This document shows, in pieces, positions 17,201 through 24,922 of a stretch of DNA of 28,020 nt. The stretch comes from Sergeia podlipaevii (lineage: Eukaryota > Euglenozoa > Kinetoplastea > Trypanosomatida > Trypanosomatidae), in contig JASANZ010001969.1 of the NCBI GenBank assembly GCA_030849805.1, positions 1 through 28,020 on the forward strand, in the 5' to 3' direction. The position numbers and the translations under genes are program-made. How positions within the stretch are numbered: the first letter of the stretch is position 1; each line of letters opens with the position of its first letter. The notes beneath the pieces are model-generated. The model worked only from the letters and a program-made list of their open reading frames with translations, did no database searches and was not told the origin of the DNA.

Positions 17201-19541
17201 GGACGGGCGTGGCCTCACCCCTCTGCACCTGGCTGTTCTTGCTAATGAAACCGGCGTGGTAAAGCTTCTTGTGCATCACTCAAGTACCATTGTGGGTGCA
17301 CTTAGCCAACTGCAGTCTGCCGCGGCTGCAGCGTCCACGTCGACCCATGGCGGCAGCGGCTCACGTCGAGGACACAACACCGGTGGCGGCGGCGGTGGTG
17401 GCAACGCAGGATCTGGGAGTGGGCGGCAGCAACATGGACGCATGAGCGGCACCAGTTCTCGCGCTGCGTCATCCAATCGCAAGGCTTCCATGCCGCATGG
17501 GGCCGGCGGAGGCGGTATGGGCAGTGACCATGGTAGTTTGTCACCCGCTTTCGAGCACATTACTGTGGACATTGAGGCAGAGGACTACGAAGAACGAGCG
17601 ACTCCGCTAGAGATGGCCATCAAGCACCACCGCCATGGTGAGATCGTGGAGGTGTTGTTGAACGAGGGCAATGCATCCTTCATACGCGCGAGTGGGCTAG
17701 ACAACGGGGGCACGCTCCTCCACAGAGCCGTGGCGGATAAGAAGATCGAGTATGTGAGTATTCTTTTGCAGTACTATGCGGACCCGAACGAGTCTGATGA
17801 AGCCGATCACACGCCACTGCACATCGCTGTCAGCGATCCGGTAGATCCGTGTGTGGAGGTGGTGAGGTGCCTGCTGGAGAACGGCGCGTGGCCGCATGCA
17901 CAGAGCTGCACAACACTTAAGACACCGTTGCATCTTGCTGCGGCTGCCGTTGCTCCTTCCGTTTCTCTCTCTGGCCCTTCTTCATCCAGTGCCAACAGCA
18001 GCAGCAGCAACAATGATAGTAGCGGTGCCGCAAGTGCTGTATCCGCGGCACAGGTAGCCAAGCACAGAGCAGAGGTGCTAGTGCTGGTCTTTCACACTCC
18101 CAATCCCTTTACTTTCAATAACGACGCCTCTGCTGCCGCAGGCGCGGGCCCCGCGGGGATGACAAACGGTGCGACGACCGGCAGCCACTCCAGTCCTTTT
18201 TACGACGTCAACAGCAACCTTAGCGGCACCTCCTGTAGCCGAGTCAGCGCACGTGCCAGCAGTTCTGCGCGTACAGCTTCGCCACTCACGTCGCGTCGGC
18301 AGAGTCGTCGTAGACTCCAGCTGCAGGGGGATGAAAAAGCAGCGGCGCCTTCCCCCTTGGGGCTGACTGGTAACAGCAGCGGCAACAGTGGCCGTCGCGC
18401 TCCTTCCTCACGTCGCTGGCCCACTGATGCCCAAAACTCTTTCGACTTGCTCCCTTCCTCCATAGCGTCTCGCGGTGATGATTGCGAAGAAGATGACACC
18501 GTCGCTTACATGGGTGACAGTCAAAAAATTGGCAGCAAGACCACCACTGGTGCAAGCTGCCCTCTCGTGCCGATGTCTGCTCTGCTGCTGACAGATAGTC
18601 GCGGACGCACCCCACTGCACGTTTTGTGTTCGCATGCCTCGCGTGAAGGCGAAGCTGCCACGATTGCTGTAATTCGCGAAATTCTGCGCCGCAAGTCCGA
18701 GAGAAGCGAAAAGAAAAAGGAAAGACGAAGCATCTCCGATGACAATGATGTATCTGGCGCTAAAGATGAAGATGAGATGGTGTCGGTGCGTGCCTTGTGT
18801 GCCCTCGTAGACTGTGACGGACGCACGGCACTTCATGATGCCTGTCGCGCCGGCTTTGTAGATGCGGTGCAAGTACTTATATCATGTGACCCCGGTGCCA
18901 TATTTGCGGTGGATGCGCGGGGGTGCACACCATTGCATGAGTGTGTCGCATCTTTGTCATCGTGGTCTCTTGGTCGTTCTGCGGTGACACAAAGTCTAGC
19001 AATACTGGAGAATGAAAGAGAAGAAGAGAACAAGGATGAAGCAGCAACGGAACGCAGACGCGCAGCGGCCGCGGTGGAGTCGATTATGGATCTCATTGCA
19101 AACGTTGTGTGTGCCGTGGTGCCGTATCCTCTGCGTGGAAACCCCCTTACTTTTGTACCAGCGACGAGTGCGGTTACGGCTGTTTCAGTGGCACAGCTCA
19201 GCATTACCTCCCAGCTGATACAGCGGCGAAAGCAAAGGATGGCACTCGGCGGAATGCCGCCAGCCTCTCAAGAGCACCACTCATTGCATAAGAATAGGAG
19301 AACAGGCGATGCGGAGAGTATTCATATTACGACTCCGACTAAGCGTCGCACACCGGCAGCTGCAGCACCAACGCCGTCGTCGTTTTTGCAAAACGCGGTG
19401 GTGAAGTCGTGGAAGGAGTACTGTGCCCTGACGGATTCTAACGGGCGAACACCGTTATTGCTAGCAGCGGAGGTTGGTAACATGGCGGCGTCCTCCAAGC
19501 TCATGAAGCTCTCTCAGAAGTACTTGGCCTTGAGCTCGTAA
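14247..19541 (+). CDS. giant ankyrin-repeat protein
   Basis: This 1764-residue protein is built of dispersed ankyrin repeats separated by long low-complexity linkers. Repeat-like segments are at about 14-95 (LMAACLRLDAQEAATLIEKGAD, then LQLLIEHGASVDD), 470-510, 545-620 (ARACVMGDVAEVERLLDCG) and 880-1010 (GACALHYAAA, RTPLHYAAAKGNVEVVSVLL, LTPLHLAVLANETGVVKLL). More lie at 1117-1235 (TPLEMAIKHHRHGEIVEVLL, TLLHRAVADKKIEYVSILL, HTPLHIAV, KTPLHLAA), 1453-1480 (RTPLHVLC), 1520-1570 (RTALHDACRAGFVDAVQVLI, CTPLHECV) and 1732-1757 (RTPLLLAAEVGN). Linkers are Gly/Ser/Ala/Asn-rich; that at 1235-1440 is especially long. No enzymatic domain, signal peptide or membrane helix is seen. Ankyrin arrays are protein-binding scaffolds; the partner is unknown. 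The start is supported by ankyrin-like sequence from residue 14. The single open frame of 5.3 kb leaves little doubt that it is real. Confidence 0.9.
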   Translation: MAPKRRKEIEDPDNTWNQQLMAACLRLDAQEAATLIEKGADPAKAREETPFSKGDRLSPLAAVILQGNLFSQEAIDTLQLLIEHGASVDDRMPLPGPAHKAAATPAGAAAATASGVTFQTEEEKKNQTSSQFSRPGSPSSGVVGAEINSVLAAGNGTDANSAGLPSALQSSRLSPMGEECDQGTLLHYLVALGDHAHLMQALTVGGVLHKPPTSAANMVGPGTSTSSVDPYAHPGTTNTTISSSHRNHQQQQQSYTPRVPHTSTYCVLPHSLLREMELEIVPLASLGGTLTSVGGGETAPSSPSRMGSRSCGGGGIMRRRTQSKSPNRSGGGAGGNADGAGASGGAWTSAMDQMRTPKSSLPALSAIPGTSGAVPCRLYTSAKPKQTTTASGGNAAGLAAAAAAAAGTDTPVMVETAPSAPRGEEQQEDEGDARVADSKIEGEEEKESSASAAATATQLTLQKPANASAPPSGRKVEVIFDFSVTTSRTALTALELAISLGDVLAARLLLFYGAPYHTTPQVVLGDGTVVQGDSNGADGQQLTSLARACVMGDVAEVERLLDCGDSLTQISADGRYTLIHYAAGQPQTMNYLVRRGLSVETENAFGDSALISLIRYGTGRNADYAVREAPHASDTAKLAALPYAGLRNYILTPIPPLVSTSGSKSKSVTGGGGGGSSSARSQSSGTGGGKNAGTREIGAIEELFHTRNVLGGGEMGTWWAFSTQPTADMIANLIECNANFHGYVPDDELDLAYVQFAERPASPYATDLDIAAAAAASPPLIPNGKASAGLLRQGVSWRTSSHMSMSSMFTSDIGAVIQSNHHINNNSINNISPSMSTARYLANSISQPYYGSPNDDTEAGAYPPSNTTATLVPARVPLRATPLMHAIFAYHPEVIRKLAVDYRVDVMRRDSQGACALHYAAAFCRSASVMELLTSFLVVPNAVGFDVNAIDMAGRTPLHYAAAKGNVEVVSVLLALGTTVLAGKPDGRGLTPLHLAVLANETGVVKLLVHHSSTIVGALSQLQSAAAAASTSTHGGSGSRRGHNTGGGGGGGNAGSGSGRQQHGRMSGTSSRAASSNRKASMPHGAGGGGMGSDHGSLSPAFEHITVDIEAEDYEERATPLEMAIKHHRHGEIVEVLLNEGNASFIRASGLDNGGTLLHRAVADKKIEYVSILLQYYADPNESDEADHTPLHIAVSDPVDPCVEVVRCLLENGAWPHAQSCTTLKTPLHLAAAAVAPSVSLSGPSSSSANSSSSNNDSSGAASAVSAAQVAKHRAEVLVLVFHTPNPFTFNNDASAAAGAGPAGMTNGATTGSHSSPFYDVNSNLSGTSCSRVSARASSSARTASPLTSRRQSRRRLQLQGDEKAAAPSPLGLTGNSSGNSGRRAPSSRRWPTDAQNSFDLLPSSIASRGDDCEEDDTVAYMGDSQKIGSKTTTGASCPLVPMSALLLTDSRGRTPLHVLCSHASREGEAATIAVIREILRRKSERSEKKKERRSISDDNDVSGAKDEDEMVSVRALCALVDCDGRTALHDACRAGFVDAVQVLISCDPGAIFAVDARGCTPLHECVASLSSWSLGRSAVTQSLAILENEREEENKDEAATERRRAAAAVESIMDLIANVVCAVVPYPLRGNPLTFVPATSAVTAVSVAQLSITSQLIQRRKQRMALGGMPPASQEHHSLHKNRRTGDAESIHITTPTKRRTPAAAAPTPSSFLQNAVVKSWKEYCALTDSNGRTPLLLAAEVGNMAASSKLMKLSQKYLALSS

Positions 19542-19685
19542 TATTCTTTTTTAAAAAAAAAAGAGAGAGAGAGAGAGAAGGAGAACGGAGAACGAAAGAA
19601 GAAATCTATATGTGGGCAAGTGTTTTTGGTGAGATATATTTTATATCTTGAGATGTGTTGCATGTACATAGTTGCGTTAGCTTTT

Positions 19686-19732
19686 TATATATATATATAT
19701 TTATTTATTTATTTATTTATTTATTTATTTTT
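19686..19732. repeat. (AT)n followed by (TTTA)n microsatellite
   Basis: An AT dinucleotide tract runs directly into about eight TTTA units in the 3' flank of the ankyrin gene. Confidence 0.85.
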
Positions 19733-20473
19733 CTTGTTGTGAGTGTGTACGCGCATTTCTCTCGTTTTTTTTAATCTACTTGCATTTTGATCGTACTTCC
19801 TTGTTATTATTGTTATTATTATTATTATCTAGATAAAATGAAAAGATTTTGGAAAAAAAAGAAAAGCAAAGACTACCAACCAGTAATTATGTTATGTATA
19901 GCTAGTGCTGTTTTATGCATAGATGAAAGGAAAGAGAAAGATGAAGTCACAGGGCACAGATTTTAAAAACAAAAAAAAAAGGATCAACAATGAAAAAAAA
20001 AAAGCAAATGTATACAAGAAAAAGAGGGAGATAGAGATAGAGAGAGAGAGAGAACGGTATAAACTCTTGCTAATATGAACATATATAGAGTATAGCAAAG
20101 AAAAAAAAAAACAGGAAAGCAATATATATGCTTGTTTATCTCTCTTATGCATTTTTATTTTTTTGCTTTTGATTAGTTATTCTTTAGCAACGAAAAAAAA
20201 AAATAAGGGGGTGACAAAAAGTGTTTTTTATTGAATTCATCAATTTACTCCTATATATATTTTATTATTTTTTTCTTCTATCATTTTGCTTTTTTTTTTT
20301 ACTGGATTTTGGAGGTGCAATTAGTGGTAGTTCCTCCTCTCCTGGGCATCTGTTGACATTTTTTCCCTTCCTATCACAAAGCCCCTCCCCCTGCACAACG
20401 AAAGAAAGCAAGAGGAAAGGAAAGAAGTATATATATATATATATCAACAACAAGAAGGAGACACGCTGGAAAT

Positions 20474-20523
20474 CTTTTTTTTTCCTTTTTTTTTTCTTTA
20501 TCAATCAACAAACAAACGAAAAG
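20474..20523 (+). promoter_or_regulatory. candidate trans-splice acceptor for the LRR gene
   Basis: T-runs interrupted only by CC (20474-20499) are followed by an AG-free CAATCAACAAACAAACGA and then AG at 20522-20523. This would leave a 56-nt 5' UTR containing an (AT)n tract. A second poly-T at 20289-20300 with an AG at 20313-20314 is an alternative. Confidence 0.5.
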
Positions 20524-20542
20524 AAAAAAAAGTGTGACAAAG

Positions 20543-20552
<10 letters not shown>

Positions 20553-20572
<20 letters not shown>
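20553..20572. repeat. (AT)n tract in the 5' UTR of the LRR gene
   Basis: Ten AT units end 7 bases before the ATG at 20580, so the tract would lie in the mature 5' UTR. Confidence 0.8.
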
Positions 20573-20573
<1 letters not shown>

Positions 20574-20579
20574 CCACCC

Positions 20580-23456
20580 ATGGGTGTAGGCCAGAGCACC
20601 GAGCTGTGTGACAGCATAAATCCAAACGAAGTTTTTGTACACGAGAACAAGCGCGTCCTCGCTGAGCTGCTGGGGACGATCAACGATGCCGCCGAGTTTT
20701 CTGAGCGTGGTAAGACAGACGATGTGGATCTACCTCGCCGTCGCGAGCGCAAGGTAACGCTTGCTGGTGAACCCGTATCTGACATTGAAAATCAACAGCA
20801 TGGCGACGGTGACTACGCCACATATGTTAGCGTTCACCGCCAGTCAAGCTCCATCAACGATGACGAGCATCGCCGCTTCACGGAGGAAGAACTTGCCGTC
20901 TTCTTCAGTCCCTACAAGGATATGTTTTTGTCGAATTACTATATTGGTGACGCGGGCTTACTGGAGCCTATTGAGCTCATCTCGGTTACCAACAAGAAGA
21001 CGATGGCGGCGGCCAATGGGGCAAGCGAAAAGGTTGGCAACAAGAACCATTCTCATGGCGGGACTCGTGTCACGGGGAAGGTTAGCGAGAATACTTCTAG
21101 AAATCGTTCACAATTAGAGCTGCGCACTGGCAAAGATGGACCTGAGATAGAAGAAGAGGCCGAGTCGGCGGAGCCTGTTTTTGTGCCGCCGTTGACGATT
21201 CTTGCTCGCAATCGCTATCTCACCAATCTTGACCTGGGCTACAATCACTTGACTGGAGCCGTGATTGCACCTCTGGTGGAGAGCATCTGTGGATTACAGC
21301 ATCTGCGATACTTCTCCTTGGCAGGAAACCCGATTGGGAAGCAGGGCTGTCGCGTGTTAGGTGACTGGCTGGCAACCGATCCGCTGCTGGGGTCCCTGTC
21401 ATTGTTTCACTGCGGCTTACATGACAAGGATGTGGCCCTCATCTTGGATGGACTCATCTGCAGCAGCATGCACATCAATATCAATAGCAGCAGCGACGAC
21501 GACAACAGTGGAGTCGTGGCGGGAGAGGCGGACATCACGATAGTCAGCAACGAAGATGAGGAGGATGACGAAGTCGCCGCTGTTGGCGGTGAGAACATGA
21601 ATCGTAAGGGCAACGAACATCTTCTCCAGCTCAACCTTGACTTAAACTTCTGCACTGCAGAGACTCTCACCCGCTTGGTCACGCTCGTCGAGACCGAGAA
21701 CAGCACCCTCGCAGTAGTGTGGCTAGAGGGCTCACCGCACGACCCGAGGACACTTCATAAGATTCCTACAGATCGGACGAAGCGTATCGAATATGCATGC
21801 ACGTCTGAAGGTCATTTCCGCTCGGGTCGAACTTATTACTACCACAACGAACTGCCGAGCTTTTCCTCGCAATACGCCACGTCTTGGGATCAGCAAAGTG
21901 CAGTGGAGCAGGACGCCGCAGCCACGCACACGACTGCGGCGACGGAACGCTTTCATCTACGCCAGAAGGTACTCGGCACCGACTTTTCTGGTTTGTACCC
22001 ACTTTCCCCACATCTTCTTGCCCGTCTCGAGACCACACTAGCACCACGTCGGGCGGCCTACGTGGAGTGCCTCGAGGCGGAACGTGCCGCGGACGTGCAC
22101 CTCCGATCTTTAGAAGTGATCGGAGATACACGTGGCGCTCGGGACCGTCTGAACGCACGCAACAATCCTCACGGAAAGAACGTCGGGGGTGAGAACGGGG
22201 AGGTAGATGACGAGGACGTCGATGAGGACAACAACACAGCTGTGGGTACTGGAGACATGACACCGACCACCAACAACGAAACGGCGACGGGGACCTACAT
22301 ACCGAGCGGTGGTGCATGTCGCGGTGGTGACTCATCGGATCCTGATACCAACGGGTTTGAAATGAAAGAGCTTGGGAGTTGCGACGGAGATGATGAGGGC
22401 AACTTAGGCGATAGTTCCTTCCAGCAGCAGAACCAAGGGGGCAGAGACTCACCAAGTGCTAGCACGATGTCGCGTTCAGGACGTCGGTATAACGCTGGTG
22501 GTGGTATTCCTGGTGGTGCCATGAACGCAAGCTGCAGGGGCACGGTCTCCAACTATTTCCCTCCGCTGAGCTCACCTGAGCGGCTGCAGATGGTGATGAC
22601 GGACGCGCTCCAGTTCCGTGCGCTCCGGCAAGGTACCGTCGATCGCGTTGGCGAAAAGGTGCTGCAGAACGGATTTGATAAGGTGTGGATGGCCTCCGTG
22701 CAGGAGTCTGGTATCGAGAGCAAGAATGTAGTAGTAAACGATGCCCCAAACTACTTGCGTGCGTGCTGGTGCGACCCACGCGACGCCGCCGTGCCTTACG
22801 CGGGAACCCTCCATTATCACTGCGTACGCGAAGAAGCCATCGACTATGGCGCGCCGATACATGCACGCGCTTCACCCCCCGTCTCTACCAAGAGGCAGCA
22901 ACAGAAAAAGACGGCGACGACGACGTCATCGGGGCCGCATCCACCATCCGGCGAAAAGCGCAGCAACGGGTCAGTGCGCTATGGTAGCGAGGCAAAACGT
23001 CATTATGGTGGCGCTACTGCTGGCCCATTTAGCGGAGCACGTACTGGCTCCCTAGACTCCACTGACCTCGGCTTGCCCTTGATCGGCAACCGCAAGGTCG
23101 GTGCTCCATCCAGCGGCACAGCCCCAACTGCGGAAGAACTTGTGTCACAGCGAAAGTCCGCGTACAAGGGCTGCCGAGGCACGGGTCACCGCTGTGCCTC
23201 CATGAAATTTGATGGCGCTACCGGGACGATAAGCAAAAAGAATTCTGCCATGTTTGGGGGGCTGAAGAGTGGAAGCGGCGGTGCGGCAGCGGCATCGGCA
23301 TCGGCGAATAGCAAGCTCACAGCATGCAACGATGGGGTGACCTACACTAACCAGAGCGGAGTTGTTATGCAGTTGAGCTACAACCCTGTGGTGTACTTCT
23401 CGTCAGCGTACATGCCCTGTGCTGATATTGTGGAGGACAACGTGTATCACCGCTAA
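20580..23456 (+). CDS. leucine-rich-repeat protein with N-myristoylation signal
   Basis: This 958-residue protein begins MGVGQSTELC. Gly2, Ser6 and no disfavoured residue between fit the N-myristoylation pattern, and Cys10 could be palmitoylated. The start has a strong context (CCACCCATGG). Ribonuclease-inhibitor-type leucine-rich repeats span about residues 205-290 (YLTNLDLGYNHLTG, HLRYFSLAGNPIGKQGC, LLGSLSLFHCGLHDKDV). An acidic Asp/Glu/Asn insertion (about 295-345) splits the array, and a further repeat follows (LLQLNLDLNFCTAETL, about 347). The middle (about 540-660) is acidic and Asn/Gly/Ser-rich. A more ordered Cys/His/Tyr-containing part follows at about 665-765 (RACWCDPRDAAVPYAG, LHYHCVREEAIDYGAPIHA), and the end is hydrophobic and aromatic (VVMQLSYNPVVYFSSAYMP). 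LRRs bind proteins; a membrane or flagellar-membrane location is inferred from the acylation signal. No specific function is recognised. Confidence 0.88.
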   Translation: MGVGQSTELCDSINPNEVFVHENKRVLAELLGTINDAAEFSERGKTDDVDLPRRRERKVTLAGEPVSDIENQQHGDGDYATYVSVHRQSSSINDDEHRRFTEEELAVFFSPYKDMFLSNYYIGDAGLLEPIELISVTNKKTMAAANGASEKVGNKNHSHGGTRVTGKVSENTSRNRSQLELRTGKDGPEIEEEAESAEPVFVPPLTILARNRYLTNLDLGYNHLTGAVIAPLVESICGLQHLRYFSLAGNPIGKQGCRVLGDWLATDPLLGSLSLFHCGLHDKDVALILDGLICSSMHININSSSDDDNSGVVAGEADITIVSNEDEEDDEVAAVGGENMNRKGNEHLLQLNLDLNFCTAETLTRLVTLVETENSTLAVVWLEGSPHDPRTLHKIPTDRTKRIEYACTSEGHFRSGRTYYYHNELPSFSSQYATSWDQQSAVEQDAAATHTTAATERFHLRQKVLGTDFSGLYPLSPHLLARLETTLAPRRAAYVECLEAERAADVHLRSLEVIGDTRGARDRLNARNNPHGKNVGGENGEVDDEDVDEDNNTAVGTGDMTPTTNNETATGTYIPSGGACRGGDSSDPDTNGFEMKELGSCDGDDEGNLGDSSFQQQNQGGRDSPSASTMSRSGRRYNAGGGIPGGAMNASCRGTVSNYFPPLSSPERLQMVMTDALQFRALRQGTVDRVGEKVLQNGFDKVWMASVQESGIESKNVVVNDAPNYLRACWCDPRDAAVPYAGTLHYHCVREEAIDYGAPIHARASPPVSTKRQQQKKTATTTSSGPHPPSGEKRSNGSVRYGSEAKRHYGGATAGPFSGARTGSLDSTDLGLPLIGNRKVGAPSSGTAPTAEELVSQRKSAYKGCRGTGHRCASMKFDGATGTISKKNSAMFGGLKSGSGGAAAASASANSKLTACNDGVTYTNQSGVVMQLSYNPVVYFSSAYMPCADIVEDNVYHR

Positions 23457-23538
23457 AAGAAGGAAGAGATTGGGATTGGGAAGAAGAGGAGGAGGGATAG
23501 TGGAAGTCAAACACGATATATATGTACACTTCCCCCCA

Positions 23539-23571
23539 CTCACACCTCGCGCATGTGTTTACTGGTGTGAG
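23539..23571 (+). promoter_or_regulatory. stem-loop in the presumed 3' UTR of the LRR gene
   Basis: CTCACACC at 23539-23546 pairs perfectly with GGTGTGAG at 23564-23571 around a 17-nt loop, 83 nt after the stop codon. The position in the presumed 3' UTR suggests an mRNA element. Function is not shown. Confidence 0.45.
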
Positions 23572-23718
23572 CTTGCATCAACCACGACAGAAGCTGAGAA
23601 AGCACATACAAAAGAAAGTAGAAGAGGAAAATATGCGAAAGAGAGAGAGAAAAAAAAAAAACTGGTAGTCATGTCATATCAAGAATGAAGAAGAGAGGCG
23701 GAAAGAAAACAAAATATG

Positions 23719-23750
23719 GATATATATATATATATTTATTTATTTATTTA
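23719..23750. repeat. (AT)n plus (TTTA)n microsatellite
   Basis: An AT tract continues into TTTA units, the same compound repeat as at 19686-19732 after the preceding gene. Confidence 0.8.
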
Positions 23751-24763
23751 TGTAGACTTTTTTTTAGTGTTTCTGCACATATTGCGAAAGTATCCTTCTT
23801 TTCTTGAACTTCACTTATTAGAAAAAACTGTATATTTATTGTTGTTATGGTTGATGTTTTTTTTTCTTGCTCTTTTCCATGTATACTCTACTAACACTTA
23901 TTACTTACTGTTAGTTCGTTCGTTTGCATTATATATATATATATGTATTGGCTGCTACTTGTAATGGTTTTTTTAATGTACACGTAGCATGCTTCACTTT
24001 CGTTTATACCCTCTTTTTCTCGTCTTCATCTTTGTTATCCGTTTTTTTTTTGTTTTGGTGTTGTTGTTGCTGTTATTTTGAGGGGTGAAGGAGGCATTGT
24101 TCGCTCACCTATGCATCTTCTTTTCTCTCCCCTCCCCTCGCCCCTTTATCTCTCTTCTAATTTTCTTCTCTTGGAAATGAGAAAAGTTGAAGTGAGAATA
24201 TGTATTTTAGTGAGGTGTTGTTGTTGTTGATTTTTTTTTCTTTTCTCTTAGATCGACATATAAATATATATACATCTCAATATGGAACACGTATATGTAT
24301 GTCGTGTGTATATACCATCGCTTGGGCAGGGAAAAAAAAAATGACTGTACCTTCTTTTTGCTCTCTCTCTGTGTGTATCTGAGTGCGAGCGCATATACGT
24401 CTGTGCATGACTTTTTTTCTTGTCTTTTCTTCATGATAAAATAATATGGAGAGTGTTTTCTTTCTATTTTATGATTAGTCCTGTTCATCAGCAATTTATA
24501 AAAAAAAAAAATGTATTTCAAAGCAAGCATTCCTGCTGCAGCATCCTTGGGCACGTGGCTTTGTCTTTGCACTTAAATGTACTTGTATCTTTCAACCACC
24601 TTTTTTTTGTTGTTGTTTGACACTACTACTGATCTTGTTTATTGTTGCTACACAACTTTCCTCTCTTGCATTTTTTTCTGCTTTTATTTTTTATATATAT
24701 TCTAACTTCTTTCGAATCATTTTCGAAAATGATAATTTAGTTTCTTTATATTTTTAAAGAGGG

Positions 24764-24791
24764 TTTTTCTTTTTTTTTTTCGGTTGAAAAG
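24764..24791 (+). promoter_or_regulatory. candidate trans-splice acceptor for the nitroreductase
   Basis: A T-rich run (24763-24780), almost pure T, is followed by CGGTTGAAAAG, the first AG being at 24790-24791. The implied 5' UTR is about 131 nt and contains an A14 run and an (AT)n tract. Confidence 0.45.
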
Positions 24792-24922
24792 GTTAAGAAA
24801 AGAGCTTTAAAAAAAAAAAAAAAATCATCATCACACCAATCTGTTTAAGCGTAGCAGCTGGACTAAATATTTTTATCACTAAATCTGTTTCTTCATATAT
24901 ATATATATAGAATTCCTCTGTC

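Larger units (their letters stand above)
19542..20579. other. AT-rich spacer between the ankyrin and LRR genes
   Basis: The 3' UTR begins with a T6-A10-(GA)n junction (19550-19579). It is followed by (AT)n plus (TTTA)n at 19686-19732, A-runs, a (GA)n tract (20036-20053) and (AT)n tracts at 20428-20444 and 20553-20572. The last (AT)n sits 8 bases before the start codon of the LRR gene. The short frames in 19913-20625 are translations of these simple repeats. No gene is supported. Confidence 0.6.
23457..24922. other. AT-rich spacer between the LRR and nitroreductase genes
   Basis: The first 130 bases are less AT-rich and contain a perfect 8-bp stem (23539-23546 with 23564-23571). The rest holds (AT)n and (TTTA)n tracts (23719-23750, 23929-23944), poly-T runs, an A14 run near 24810-24823 and the 5' UTR of the nitroreductase. 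Frames of 60-120 codons here come from repeats. I found no tRNA-like B box or other RNA gene. Confidence 0.6.

Noticed and set aside
19700..19732. Regular TTTA units as a CRISPR-like array
   Set aside because: A plain tetranucleotide microsatellite without spacers, in a eukaryotic genome.
21766..22455. 229-codon minus-strand open frame inside the LRR gene
   Set aside because: A shadow of the LRR coding sequence, Arg/His/Ser-rich with no motif.
23457..24922. tRNA or other pol III RNA gene in the longest clear spacer
   Set aside because: I looked for B-box-like GTTCGA(A/T) with a cloverleaf on both strands and found none; a tRNA scan would be needed to exclude it fully.
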